A stretch of DNA of 11,920 nt from Nitrospinaceae bacterium (lineage in GTDB: Bacteria > Nitrospinota > Nitrospinia > Nitrospinales > VA-1), in assembly GCA_016763735.1 (NCBI GenBank), contig JAESTE010000017.1:1-11920 (forward strand), read 5' to 3'. The notes under the pieces are model-generated. The model was given only the letters and a program-made list of their open reading frames with translations, made no database searches and was not told where the DNA came from. Position 1 is the first letter of the stretch. Every line of letters begins with the position of its first letter. The position numbers and the translations under genes are program-made. Positions 1-5,890 of this stretch are shown piece by piece.

Positions 1-245
1 AATCATAAAATCTGGATCGCCGCGCTTCGCTCGCGATGACGGGCAATTGTTCACCTTCGTCTTTTCCCCGCGCAGGGATGTGGATTCCTTGGTTGGAGTT
101 AAAAATCCAACCCTCCCCAAATCCCTCCCTATGAAGGGAGGGGATTAAAAGGGCGTAACAATTCCTATCAACAAATTACATGACCTTTACAGCGATGACA
201 GGCCATGTTCGCCTTTTCCCTTTTCCTCACGCAGGGGTATAATCG
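1..245. repeat. Intergenic region with palindromic repeat-like segments
   Basis: I see no gene in this stretch. It holds at least two self-complementary segments. Around 16-40, ATCGC and GCGAT flank a CG-rich core (CGCGCTTCGCTC). At 119-146, an AATCCCTCCCT arm pairs with AGGGAGGGGATT around a 4-base loop, with one bulge. Such short C/G-rich palindromes resemble dispersed intergenic repeats of environmental bacteria; that family assignment is inference. A perfect TATAAT lies at 238-243, but it is too close to the next start codon (246) to act as a normal -10 box, and no -35 is seen at the right distance. Confidence 0.45.
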
Positions 246-623
246 GTGGATATGATCGAACTTGTTCTCATTTTCCATTTTCTAACTATCTTGTTTGTTC
301 TTTTCGGATTCCCGATCGGACTCAAATACAACCTGCGTCGGTTCCGTATTTTTCATGCTTGTGTGCTGGCCTATATTTCTATGCTGATGGTTATGGGCAA
401 GCCTTGCCCTTTAACGATTCTTGAAGAGGGGTTACGGGGCGGTGCTGTTTACCAAGGTTCTTTTATAGCCACCTGGTTGAACCGCATCATCTATCTGGAA
501 GGGATAGATGCTGGGTTTGTGGTTTATATGGCAGTGGCGTTCACCGTTCTGGTGGCGGCCTCCTTTTTCTGGAAGCCCTTAAACCGGAGTGCCTCCGGTG
601 GCAGTGAAAAACAAGAACAGTAA
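246..623 (+). CDS. DUF2784-type small membrane protein
   Basis: This is a 125-residue, strongly hydrophobic protein with membrane segments at roughly residues 3-25, 35-52 and 88-108. It carries the hallmark central motif of the DUF2784 family, CPLT followed by E, then LR and a G/F stretch (CPLTILEEGLRGG at about 54-66, then YQGSF). The length is close to the family's usual size of about 120-135 residues. The family's function is unknown; it is an inner-membrane protein. I chose the GTG at 246 because AGGGG lies 8 bases upstream, although ATG at 252 is possible. The polar C-terminal tail (SASGGSEKQEQ) is probably cytoplasmic. The stop codon is followed within 3 bases by a copy of the dispersed repeat described at 627-726. 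There is no functional link to the downstream dap genes beyond position. Confidence 0.82.
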   Translation: MDMIELVLIFHFLTILFVLFGFPIGLKYNLRRFRIFHACVLAYISMLMVMGKPCPLTILEEGLRGGAVYQGSFIATWLNRIIYLEGIDAGFVVYMAVAFTVLVAASFFWKPLNRSASGGSEKQEQ

Positions 624-626
624 AAA

Positions 627-726
627 GGGCAAAACTTCTATCTAGAAGCTTGAGGACTTTTGTTTTGCAGAACGGGAATAGACCTACGGCCTCCCACGCT
701 AGTGGGTTGCGACCCACGCTGGTGGG
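627..726 (+). repeat. Dispersed hairpin repeat, copy A (with doubled terminal hairpin)
   Basis: The core at 628-706 matches copy C (5812-5890) with about five mismatches over 79 bases. Its parts, in order, are: GCAAAAC pairing with GTTTTGC; inside it, CTTCT pairing with AGAAG around a variable 4-base loop; a conserved AGAACGGGAATAGACCTA block; and a CCCAC-GCTA-GTGGG hairpin at 693-706. Here the last hairpin is followed by a second version, CCCAC-GCTG-GTGGG, at 713-726. The repeat begins 3 bases after the stop of the DUF2784 gene. The rest of the gap up to dapF (727-844) holds only a small CCCC-TCA-GGGG hairpin at 755-765 followed by ATTTT, and AT-rich DNA where a dapF promoter could lie; I see no convincing -35/-10 pair. 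Confidence 0.85.
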
Positions 727-844
727 TGGTAGAATTGCTGTACCTCAGCGGAACCCCCTCAGGGGATTTTGCATCTAAACCTTATATTTAAGATATTTAC
801 GCGTTTTTTACGAAAAACTTAAGCGAAAGGCTGCAAGGCAGCGT

Positions 845-1660
845 ATGGCGATTCAATTCACAAAAATGAGTGGCAGCGGTAACGATTTCATCATAATCGA
901 CAACCGCGTGCCGGTGATGGACGACAATAAGAAAGTCGATTTCGTCAAACGTGTTTGTGACCGCAAGATGTCTATCGGGGCTGATGGCGTTATTTTTGTC
1001 GAAAATTCGGACAAAGCTGACATCAAATGGGATTTTTATAACGACGATGGCTCGTCTGCTGAGATGTGCGGCAACGGCGGTCGTTGTGTTGCGCGTTATG
1101 CGGTGGAAAAAGGAATTGCCTCGGCGGAACTGACTCTTGAAACGTTGGCGGGGATCATTGGCGCGAAAGTCGATGGGGCCAATGTGCGGGTCAAGCTGAC
1201 TGCCCCTGAAAACTTGCGCAAAGATATTGCTGTAGATATAAACGGCGCCCATTACCAGATCGACAGTCTCAATACGGGTGTGCCACACGCGATCATTTAT
1301 TCAGACAACGTTGAAGAAAATAATGTGAAGGAAGTGGGCCATGGAGTCCGTTTCCACGATGCGTTTGCTCCGTCAGGAACCAATGTCAACTTTGTCGAAA
1401 AGGTTGGCGACCATGCTTTGAAGGTTCGCACTTACGAGCGCGGTGTCGAAGATGAGACGCTGGCTTGTGGCACGGGTTGTGTGGCTTCGGCTTTGCTCTC
1501 GTCGTATAAAAATTTAGTACAACCTCCGGTTGAAGTGGAAACACGCGGAGGCGAGATTTTAAAAGTAGATTTCGACCCCTCGAACGGGGCAGAGGTGACA
1601 GATGTCTATCTCGAAGGCCTTACTCGAATTGCTTTTGAAGGCACTCTTAAAGAATATTAA
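845..1660 (+). CDS. dapF: Diaminopimelate epimerase
   Basis: It interconverts LL- and meso-2,6-diaminopimelate in the cytoplasm, the step before lysine decarboxylation and the source of meso-DAP for peptidoglycan. The 271-residue length is normal. Signature motifs are all present: FTKMSGSGNDF (5-15), GADGVI (45-50), DGSSAEMCGNGGRC (68-81) with one catalytic cysteine at 75, GTNVNFVE (178-185), and RTYERGVEDETLACGTGC (195-212) with the second catalytic cysteine at 208. This two-cysteine acid/base pair is the known mechanism of the family. The ATG at 845 gives the canonical N terminus (MAIQFTKMSGSGND); its ribosome site is weak (AAGG upstream). It is followed after 17 bases by dapA and clearly forms an operon with dapA and dapB. 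Confidence 0.97.
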   Translation: MAIQFTKMSGSGNDFIIIDNRVPVMDDNKKVDFVKRVCDRKMSIGADGVIFVENSDKADIKWDFYNDDGSSAEMCGNGGRCVARYAVEKGIASAELTLETLAGIIGAKVDGANVRVKLTAPENLRKDIAVDINGAHYQIDSLNTGVPHAIIYSDNVEENNVKEVGHGVRFHDAFAPSGTNVNFVEKVGDHALKVRTYERGVEDETLACGTGCVASALLSSYKNLVQPPVEVETRGGEILKVDFDPSNGAEVTDVYLEGLTRIAFEGTLKEY

Positions 1661-1677
1661 TCATTCCAGGAAAAATT

Positions 1678-2550
1678 ATGTTTGAAGGATCTTATGTTGC
1701 GATAGTCACTCCGTTCAAAAACGGCAAGGTGGATGCGGCGGCCCTGAAAGGGCTGGTTGAGTTTCACATTGAGAATGGAACCAGCGGCATTGTCCCCTGC
1801 GGCACCACTGGGGAATCGGCAACGTTGGTTCGTGCAGAACACGAAGAGGTTATTCGTATCACAGTAGAAACCTGTGAGGGCCGGATACCTGTGCTCGCGG
1901 GTACGGGGTCGAACGCCACGCACGAAGCCATCGAACTGACGCAAAGCGCAGAAAAGCTTGGTGCCGATGGGGCGTTGCTCATCACGCCTTATTACAACAA
2001 GCCAACGCAGGAAGGTCTTTATCAGCATTTCACCGCTGTCGCAAAAGAAACCAAACTGCCCATCGTTCTTTACAATGTGCCGAGTCGAACGGCGATCAAT
2101 ATGTTACCGGCAACGGTGGCACGGCTTGCAAAAATTGAAAATATTGTGGGCATCAAAGAAGCTTCGGGCGATCTTGTGCAGATCAGTGAAATCATTCAAG
2201 CTTGCGAGTCGGACTTCTCAGTCATTTCCGGGGAAGATTCGCTCAACTGGCCGATCTTGGCTTTGGGTGGTAAAGGTTTTATCTCTGTCACCTCGAATAT
2301 CGTTCCGGACAAACTTGCTCGGCTTTATAAAGCCGCTATTGAAGAGGATATTGAAACTGCACGGTCTTTGCATTACGAGTTGCTGAAACTCAACGACATC
2401 ATGTTTGTCGAGACGAATCCTATTCCGGTTAAAGCCGCGCTCGCCATTATGGGCCGCATAGATACCGAGTTCCGTTTGCCGCTTTGTCCACCGTCTGACG
2501 ACAATCTTAATAAGCTGAAATCCGTTCTTAAAGAATACTCACTGGCGTAA
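1678..2550 (+). CDS. dapA: 4-hydroxy-tetrahydrodipicolinate synthase
   Basis: It condenses pyruvate with aspartate semialdehyde, the first committed step of the DAP/lysine branch, in the cytoplasm. The 290 residues form a single TIM barrel of the DHDPS/NAL family. Visible active-site elements are GTTGES (42-47, with Thr43-Thr44), Tyr106 in YYNKPT, Tyr132 in LYNVPSRT with Arg137 (carboxylate binding), and the Schiff-base Lys160 in GIKEASGD. Together these distinguish DapA from most other members of the aldolase family. An AGGA ribosome site sits 7 bases before the ATG. It lies 17 bases after dapF. In E. coli-type enzymes lysine is an allosteric inhibitor; I did not judge whether this protein is lysine-sensitive. 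Confidence 0.97.
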   Translation: MFEGSYVAIVTPFKNGKVDAAALKGLVEFHIENGTSGIVPCGTTGESATLVRAEHEEVIRITVETCEGRIPVLAGTGSNATHEAIELTQSAEKLGADGALLITPYYNKPTQEGLYQHFTAVAKETKLPIVLYNVPSRTAINMLPATVARLAKIENIVGIKEASGDLVQISEIIQACESDFSVISGEDSLNWPILALGGKGFISVTSNIVPDKLARLYKAAIEEDIETARSLHYELLKLNDIMFVETNPIPVKAALAIMGRIDTEFRLPLCPPSDDNLNKLKSVLKEYSLA

Positions 2551-2594
2551 CGCAGATATTTGACCTCATTTAATTGTTAACAGGAGCAGATGTT

Positions 2595-3395
2595 TTGACG
2601 AAGATATTAGTTATAGGAATTGCGGGTCGCATGGGCAAAACCATTGCCGAGTGCATTGATGATACCGATGGTGTTGAGCTGGGTGGCGGAACCGAACGCG
2701 CGGGTAGCGATTTAATAGGTCAGGATGCCGGAGAAGTGTCGGGCCTTGGTAAAAAGGGAGTGCTGGTGGTGGATGACCCGGCGAAGGCTCTTGAAACCTG
2801 TGATGTCGCGATAGATTTTTCCACTCCGGCTTCCAGTATGTTCACTCTCAACGCGGCGGCGAATAAAGGGAAATCGGTAGTGGTGGGTACGACGGGATTT
2901 TCCTCCGAACAGAAAAAAGAAATTGCAGAGCTTGCTAAACAAATACCTCTAATTGTCGCGCCCAATATGAGCATTGGCGTTAATGTTTTGTTCAAACTGG
3001 TAGCTGATGCGGCGCGTGTTTTGGGTGATGATTATGATGTGGAAATTGTTGAGGCTCACCATAAGTTTAAGAAAGATGCGCCCAGCGGCACGGCGGTTCG
3101 CATCTCTGAAATTATTGCCGATTCGTTAGGGCGTGATCTCAATGAGGTGGGAGTTTATGGAAGGCACGGTATAACCGAACGTACCGCCAAGGAAATTGGC
3201 ATTCATACGGTGCGTGCGGGAGACATCATTGGTGAGCATCGCGTGCTGTTTGGCGGTATGGGAGAAAACTTCGAAATTTTTCACCGAGCGCAAAGCAGGC
3301 AAACTTTTGCCCGCGGATCCATCCGTGCGGCGCAATGGATTCTTCAGCAGCCCAACGGTATCTACGATATGCAGGATGTTTTAGGATTGCGATAA
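2595..3395 (+). CDS. dapB: 4-hydroxy-tetrahydrodipicolinate reductase
   Basis: It reduces the DapA product with NAD(P)H to tetrahydrodipicolinate. I chose the TTG start at 2595: AGGAG lies 8 bases upstream (2582-2586), and it gives the family-typical N terminus MTKILVIGIAGRMG and a 266-residue protein. An upstream in-frame TTG at 2574 would add seven untypical residues. The Rossmann motif GIAGRMG is at 8-14, GTTGF at about 98-102, APNMSIGVN at 122-130, and the catalytic/binding loop EAHHKFKKDAPSGTA at 153-167 holds the proton-donor His155 and Lys159. The conserved C-terminal block RAGDIIGEHRV...FGGMGENFEIFHRAQSR is complete. It is the third gene of the dap block; no dapL, lysA or dapD is visible nearby. 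Confidence 0.96.
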   Translation: MTKILVIGIAGRMGKTIAECIDDTDGVELGGGTERAGSDLIGQDAGEVSGLGKKGVLVVDDPAKALETCDVAIDFSTPASSMFTLNAAANKGKSVVVGTTGFSSEQKKEIAELAKQIPLIVAPNMSIGVNVLFKLVADAARVLGDDYDVEIVEAHHKFKKDAPSGTAVRISEIIADSLGRDLNEVGVYGRHGITERTAKEIGIHTVRAGDIIGEHRVLFGGMGENFEIFHRAQSRQTFARGSIRAAQWILQQPNGIYDMQDVLGLR

Positions 3396-3411
3396 TGCGG
3401 TAAAAAAAGCC

Positions 3412-4197
3412 ATGGAAAAACCAACTGAAGTAAAAAATAAGAAGAGTGCAGCTTTTCAATTTATTCGGCGGGATTTTCTAAAGCTTCTATCCTTTACCGG
3501 TCTCTCCACTCTGTTGCCGGGTCGTGTTTCTGCGAAGGATGATTGGCGCAACGATAAAAGTATACCCAAACAGTACATACAAAATCGCGATCTTCCCGAT
3601 TTCCATATTCGTAGCGCAAACCCTTTTATGGGGGTTGATATGGGGGCATGGGGCTTGGCCGTTGGCGGTATGGTGAAGAACCCCGTCGGGCTCAGCTATG
3701 AAGATTTATTTGGGATGAAAATGATTTCCCAGGTTTCCCGTCTCAAGTGCGTCGAATGCTGGTCGGCAAAAGCGGAGTGGCAAGGCTTTCAGTTTTCTGA
3801 ATTGGTGGAAATGGTTCAGCCAGACCCTGCCGCGAAATTTGTTTATATTCAGTCTGCCGATTCCTATTACGAAAGTTTTGCTATCGAAGAACTCTTGCGT
3901 CCGCGTGTGTTATTTGTTCTACGGATGAACGGAAAGTCTTTAAGCAAAGACCACGGTTATCCGTTGCGGTTGATCGCGCCGTTTAAATACGGCTACAAAA
4001 ATATCAAGTACATCACCAGTATCAAGTTCATGGATACCCGGAAAAGAAATTACTGGGCTAACAGCGGCCCCTATTCTGTAGATGGAACGATTCAACCGGG
4101 TATCGACCATCCCCTCGACTATAATAAGAAACCTTTGCCGATTAACGGCGGTGAAGTTTTCCACTTCTTCGACCGGCGAGCCGCCGGTGGCAAATAG
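3412..4197 (+). CDS. Tat-exported molybdopterin oxidoreductase (sulfite oxidase fold, MsrP/YedY-like)
   Basis: The 261-residue protein starts with a twin-arginine signal: IRRDFLKLL (18-26), a hydrophobic stretch, then GRVSAKD. It would therefore be folded with its cofactor in the cytoplasm and sent to the periplasm. The mature part has the oxidoreductase molybdopterin-binding fold. LKCVECWSAKAEWQG (111-125) holds the expected molybdenum-ligand Cys113. KYGYKNIKYITSIKF (192-206) matches the conserved lysine/glycine region of MsrP-type proteins. MsrP (YedY) repairs periplasmic methionine sulfoxide with a haem partner, MsrQ; no msrQ is present here, and the protein is shorter than MsrP of E. coli, so the substrate is unknown. 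A second cysteine (Cys116) stands three residues after the ligand. It begins 16 bases after dapB and is probably co-transcribed, with only a weak ribosome site. Confidence 0.83.
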   Translation: MEKPTEVKNKKSAAFQFIRRDFLKLLSFTGLSTLLPGRVSAKDDWRNDKSIPKQYIQNRDLPDFHIRSANPFMGVDMGAWGLAVGGMVKNPVGLSYEDLFGMKMISQVSRLKCVECWSAKAEWQGFQFSELVEMVQPDPAAKFVYIQSADSYYESFAIEELLRPRVLFVLRMNGKSLSKDHGYPLRLIAPFKYGYKNIKYITSIKFMDTRKRNYWANSGPYSVDGTIQPGIDHPLDYNKKPLPINGGEVFHFFDRRAAGGK

Positions 4198-4332
4198 TCG
4201 ACACCCGATAAGCTAAAAATGTCGTAAAGCCTTTTTCAATGGTTTGTTTTCGTTCCCTTCAAATTCTGTGGAGCCTGTGCTGAGCGAAGTCGAAGTGCTT
4301 AAGATGACATATGATTGAAGATCTTAAATCCG
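4198..4332. other. Intergenic spacer with a repeat-like CTGAGCGAAGTCGAAG segment
   Basis: No gene is visible. The segment around 4275-4300 (gtgCTGAGCGAAGTCGAAGtgc) is the kind of short imperfect palindrome found as a dispersed intergenic sequence in many bacteria; recognising it as such is recollection, not computation. No convincing terminator follows the molybdoenzyme gene. The next repeat, which overlaps the following gene start, begins at 4333. Confidence 0.3.
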
Positions 4333-4412
4333 CCTCATCCCTGCCCTCTCCCTCGTGGGGGAGAGGGGGCCAAAAGTTCCTTCTCCCCTGGAGGGAGAAG
4401 GTTAGGATGAGG
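4333..4412. repeat. Clasped double-hairpin palindromic repeat overlapping the next gene start
   Basis: An outer inverted pair, CCTCATCC (4333-4340) and GGATGAGG (4405-4412), encloses two perfect hairpins. These are CCCTCTCCC/GGGAGAGGG (4344-4352 with 4359-4367) and CCTTCTCCC/GGGAGAAGG (4379-4387 with 4393-4401). The whole unit can fold as a cruciform with two arms. The right outer arm contains an ATG (4407) and runs into GAGGGGGG, which serves as the ribosome site for the ATG at 4419. The unit looks like a mobile or spreading intergenic palindrome that landed at the 5' end of the SUMF1 lipoprotein gene. Confidence 0.8.
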
Positions 4413-4418
4413 GGGGTA

Positions 4419-5120
4419 ATGATTTTTTTATCCCTATTTTTATTTTCCTGCGATTCATACGAAGTAAAACAAATTAAGGTGGCTGTTCCTGCTGATGTTC
4501 AGGTTCCTGATGGGATGGTTTATATACCCGCCGGGGAATTTATTATGGGGCATAAAGAAGAGCCTCGAACGCGGCTGGGTATAACCGTGCCTTCGCATGC
4601 CTACCTTATTGACCGTTATGAAGTGAGCCACGAACAGTACAAAAATTTTCGTGCAGGGCATAGTTTTCATCCCAAGTCAGCAACTTATCCGGTGACTCAT
4701 GTTTCCTATTCGGACTCTTTGGAATATTGTCAGGCAAACGGTAAACGCTTGCCAACAGAGATCGAATGGGAAAAAGCGGCGAGAGGTACGGATGGCAGAA
4801 AATGGCCGTGGAGAGTGTTTTCCGGTCATCCCAATAACGGATTTTCAGGTTTCACTTCTGAGCCAGTTGACAAGAGAAAGGAATGGATCAGTCCCTATGG
4901 CGTTTATGCAATGGGACACAATGTATGGGAATGGATTGGCGAAGGATATACTTATTTGGGGCAACCTGAAAGAGAACGCGATCGGTTTAAAATTATACGC
5001 GGCGGATTGTTGCAGACTCATATCACAATAAAGTTTTCACCCACCTATTTTAGAAACTGGATGGACCCAGAATCTAAACTTAATTTTATTGGTTTTCGTT
5101 GTGCGAAAGATGTTGGCTGA
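4419..5120 (+). CDS. SUMF1/FGE-fold lipoprotein
   Basis: The 233-residue protein has a very short lipoprotein signal ending in the lipobox LFSC (about 8-11), so the mature protein begins at Cys11 and is membrane-anchored. The ATG at 4407 (237 residues, starting MRGV) would add a positive charge before the hydrophobic core and is an equal candidate. The next part is a formylglycine-generating-enzyme-like (SUMF1, C-type-lectin fold) domain: MVYIPAGEFIMG, DRYEVSHEQY, PVTHVSYSDS, RLPTEIEWEKAARG, WPW, NVWEW, IIRGG and FIGFRCAK occur in the usual order. The cysteine pair used by true FGE is not present (only the GFRC cysteine and one in EYCQ remain), so it is more likely a binding or structural member than a sulfatase activator. 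It converges with the minus-strand lipoprotein gene, with 27 bases between stops. Confidence 0.82.
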   Translation: MIFLSLFLFSCDSYEVKQIKVAVPADVQVPDGMVYIPAGEFIMGHKEEPRTRLGITVPSHAYLIDRYEVSHEQYKNFRAGHSFHPKSATYPVTHVSYSDSLEYCQANGKRLPTEIEWEKAARGTDGRKWPWRVFSGHPNNGFSGFTSEPVDKRKEWISPYGVYAMGHNVWEWIGEGYTYLGQPERERDRFKIIRGGLLQTHITIKFSPTYFRNWMDPESKLNFIGFRCAKDVG

Positions 5121-5147
5121 GGAAAAATAGGAGAGTAATACTGTGGG

Positions 5148-5624
5148 TTAGAAATCGCCTCTAAGGTGATTGGTGATTTCTTTAGCCGCGCGTTCAAACA
5201 ATTTCTCTTCAGAGCCGCCGGTAGGCCCACCCGTTACCCAGGAATTAACTTCCCATGCGCCGACCATATCACTGCCATCAAAAAGTGCGGCTTTGACTCT
5301 TAATTTGGCTCGGGCCGAGTCAGACAATCCCATGGATGCGATTCGTAGGGCGCGGTTGCCTTCATCGAATTCGAGAATTTTATATTTCAGGCGGTAGCGG
5401 GCACTTTCCCCTGCGAGGGCATAACTGGTGTCGACCATTGCATCTTCAATGGCTCCTTGTAATTGAGAACCAGCATCCTGCAAATCAAAATCCCGCGCGG
5501 TCATATCGATAAGAACTATGGTGTTTTCAGAGTTTGAATATCGCTTTTTAGTGACCGAATCCACTCCCGAGCACGCAGGTAGAGTCAGCAGGGAGAGTAT
5601 TAAAATTTGAGTGATGATTTTCAT
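5148..5624 (-). CDS. Lipoprotein resembling DUF4410 proteins
   Basis: The 158-residue protein has a lipoprotein signal peptide: MKIITQ, a hydrophobic run, and the lipobox LPAC with Cys18 as lipidation site. The start at 5624 is preferred over the in-frame ATG at 5663, because the longer form adds a polar, untypical leader and would begin upstream of the probable promoter at 5654-5683. The mature part (VLIDMTARDFDLQDAG..., RYRLKYKILEFDEGNRALR, SARAKLRVKAALFDG, VTGGPTGGSEEKLFERAAKEI) resembles DUF4410-type envelope lipoproteins: a beta-rich region, a Gly-rich segment, then a C-terminal amphipathic helix. That family has no known function, and my assignment rests on pattern similarity. It is transcribed alone, convergent with the SUMF1 lipoprotein gene. 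Confidence 0.62.
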   Translation of the reverse strand: MKIITQILILSLLTLPACSGVDSVTKKRYSNSENTIVLIDMTARDFDLQDAGSQLQGAIEDAMVDTSYALAGESARYRLKYKILEFDEGNRALRIASMGLSDSARAKLRVKAALFDGSDMVGAWEVNSWVTGGPTGGSEEKLFERAAKEITNHLRGDF

Positions 5625-5653
5625 AGTTCTATTTGAAAGATTTAACTTTCTAT

Positions 5654-5683
5654 ATTCTAACAAAATTCAACCCATTTTTACAA
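5654..5683 (-). promoter_or_regulatory. Probable sigma-70-type promoter for the 5148-5624 lipoprotein gene
   Basis: Read on the minus strand, TTGTAA (5683-5678) and TAGAAT (5659-5654) are separated by 18 bases. The predicted transcript would begin around 5647, about 23 bases before the ATG at 5624. This also argues that the ATG at 5663 is not used. Confidence 0.45.
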
Positions 5684-5716
5684 TGCCAGCATGACAAAGC
5701 CTGAATATTAGCAAAA

Positions 5717-5797
5717 GGCGCAAAACTTCTATCCAGAAGCTTGAGGGTTTTTGTTTTGCAGAACGGGAATAGACCTATGGCCCCCCACGCTAGTGGG
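5717..5797 (+). repeat. Dispersed hairpin repeat, copy B
   Basis: It has the same order of parts as copy A: GCAAAAC/GTTTTGC stem, CTTCT/AGAAG stem with ATCC loop, AGAACGGGAATAGACCTA block, CCCAC-GCTA-GTGGG hairpin. It is joined to copy C by a CTGC-TCGCC-GCAG hairpin (5798-5810), making a tandem pair with a period of about 93 bases. It differs from copy C by two bases in the shared core. It lies upstream of the lipoprotein gene promoter and so is not at a gene end. Confidence 0.87.
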
Positions 5798-5809
5798 CTG
5801 CTCGCCGCA

Positions 5810-5890
5810 GGGGCAAAACTTCTACCCAGAAGCTTGAGGGTTTTTGTTTTGCAGAACGGGAATAGACCTATGGCCTCCCACGCTAGTGGG
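5810..5890 (+). repeat. Dispersed hairpin repeat, copy C (overlaps the SUMF1-CcdA stop codon)
   Basis: A full copy whose terminal CCCAC-GCTA-GTGGG hairpin (5877-5890) contains the stop codon (TAG, 5885-5883) of the minus-strand SUMF1-CcdA gene and the bases coding its final histidine. The loop of the inner stem reads ACCC, against ATCC in B and ATCT in A, while the stem bases are unchanged. This pattern suggests the fold matters. The strong hairpin may also serve as the operon's transcription end. Confidence 0.87.

Noticed and set aside
238..243. TATAAT as the promoter of the DUF2784 gene
   Set aside because: It lies 3 bases before the chosen start codon and lacks a -35 partner at 16-19 bases; it would need leaderless transcription.
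727..844. Lysine riboswitch upstream of dapF
   Set aside because: The gap is only about 118 bases after the repeat and shows none of the long conserved stems of the lysine aptamer that I can recognise.
797..1288. Long minus-strand frame opposite dapF
   Set aside because: It is the antisense shadow of an unmistakable dapF; no domain signature, no ribosome site.
4419..5120. SUMF1 lipoprotein as a true sulfatase-activating formylglycine-generating enzyme
   Set aside because: The catalytic cysteine pair is missing and no sulfatase gene is nearby; the fold alone is shared by many non-FGE proteins.
5717..5890. Repeats A-D as integron attC recombination sites
   Set aside because: They sit at gene ends and are imperfect palindromes, but the arms (GCAAAAC/GTTTTGC) do not fit the attC core pattern RYYYAAC/GTTRRRY, the genes lie on either strand relative to the repeats, and no integrase is present.
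5717..5890. CRISPR array
   Set aside because: Only two adjacent units about 80 bases long with a 13-base linker; no short regular repeats with unique spacers and no cas genes.
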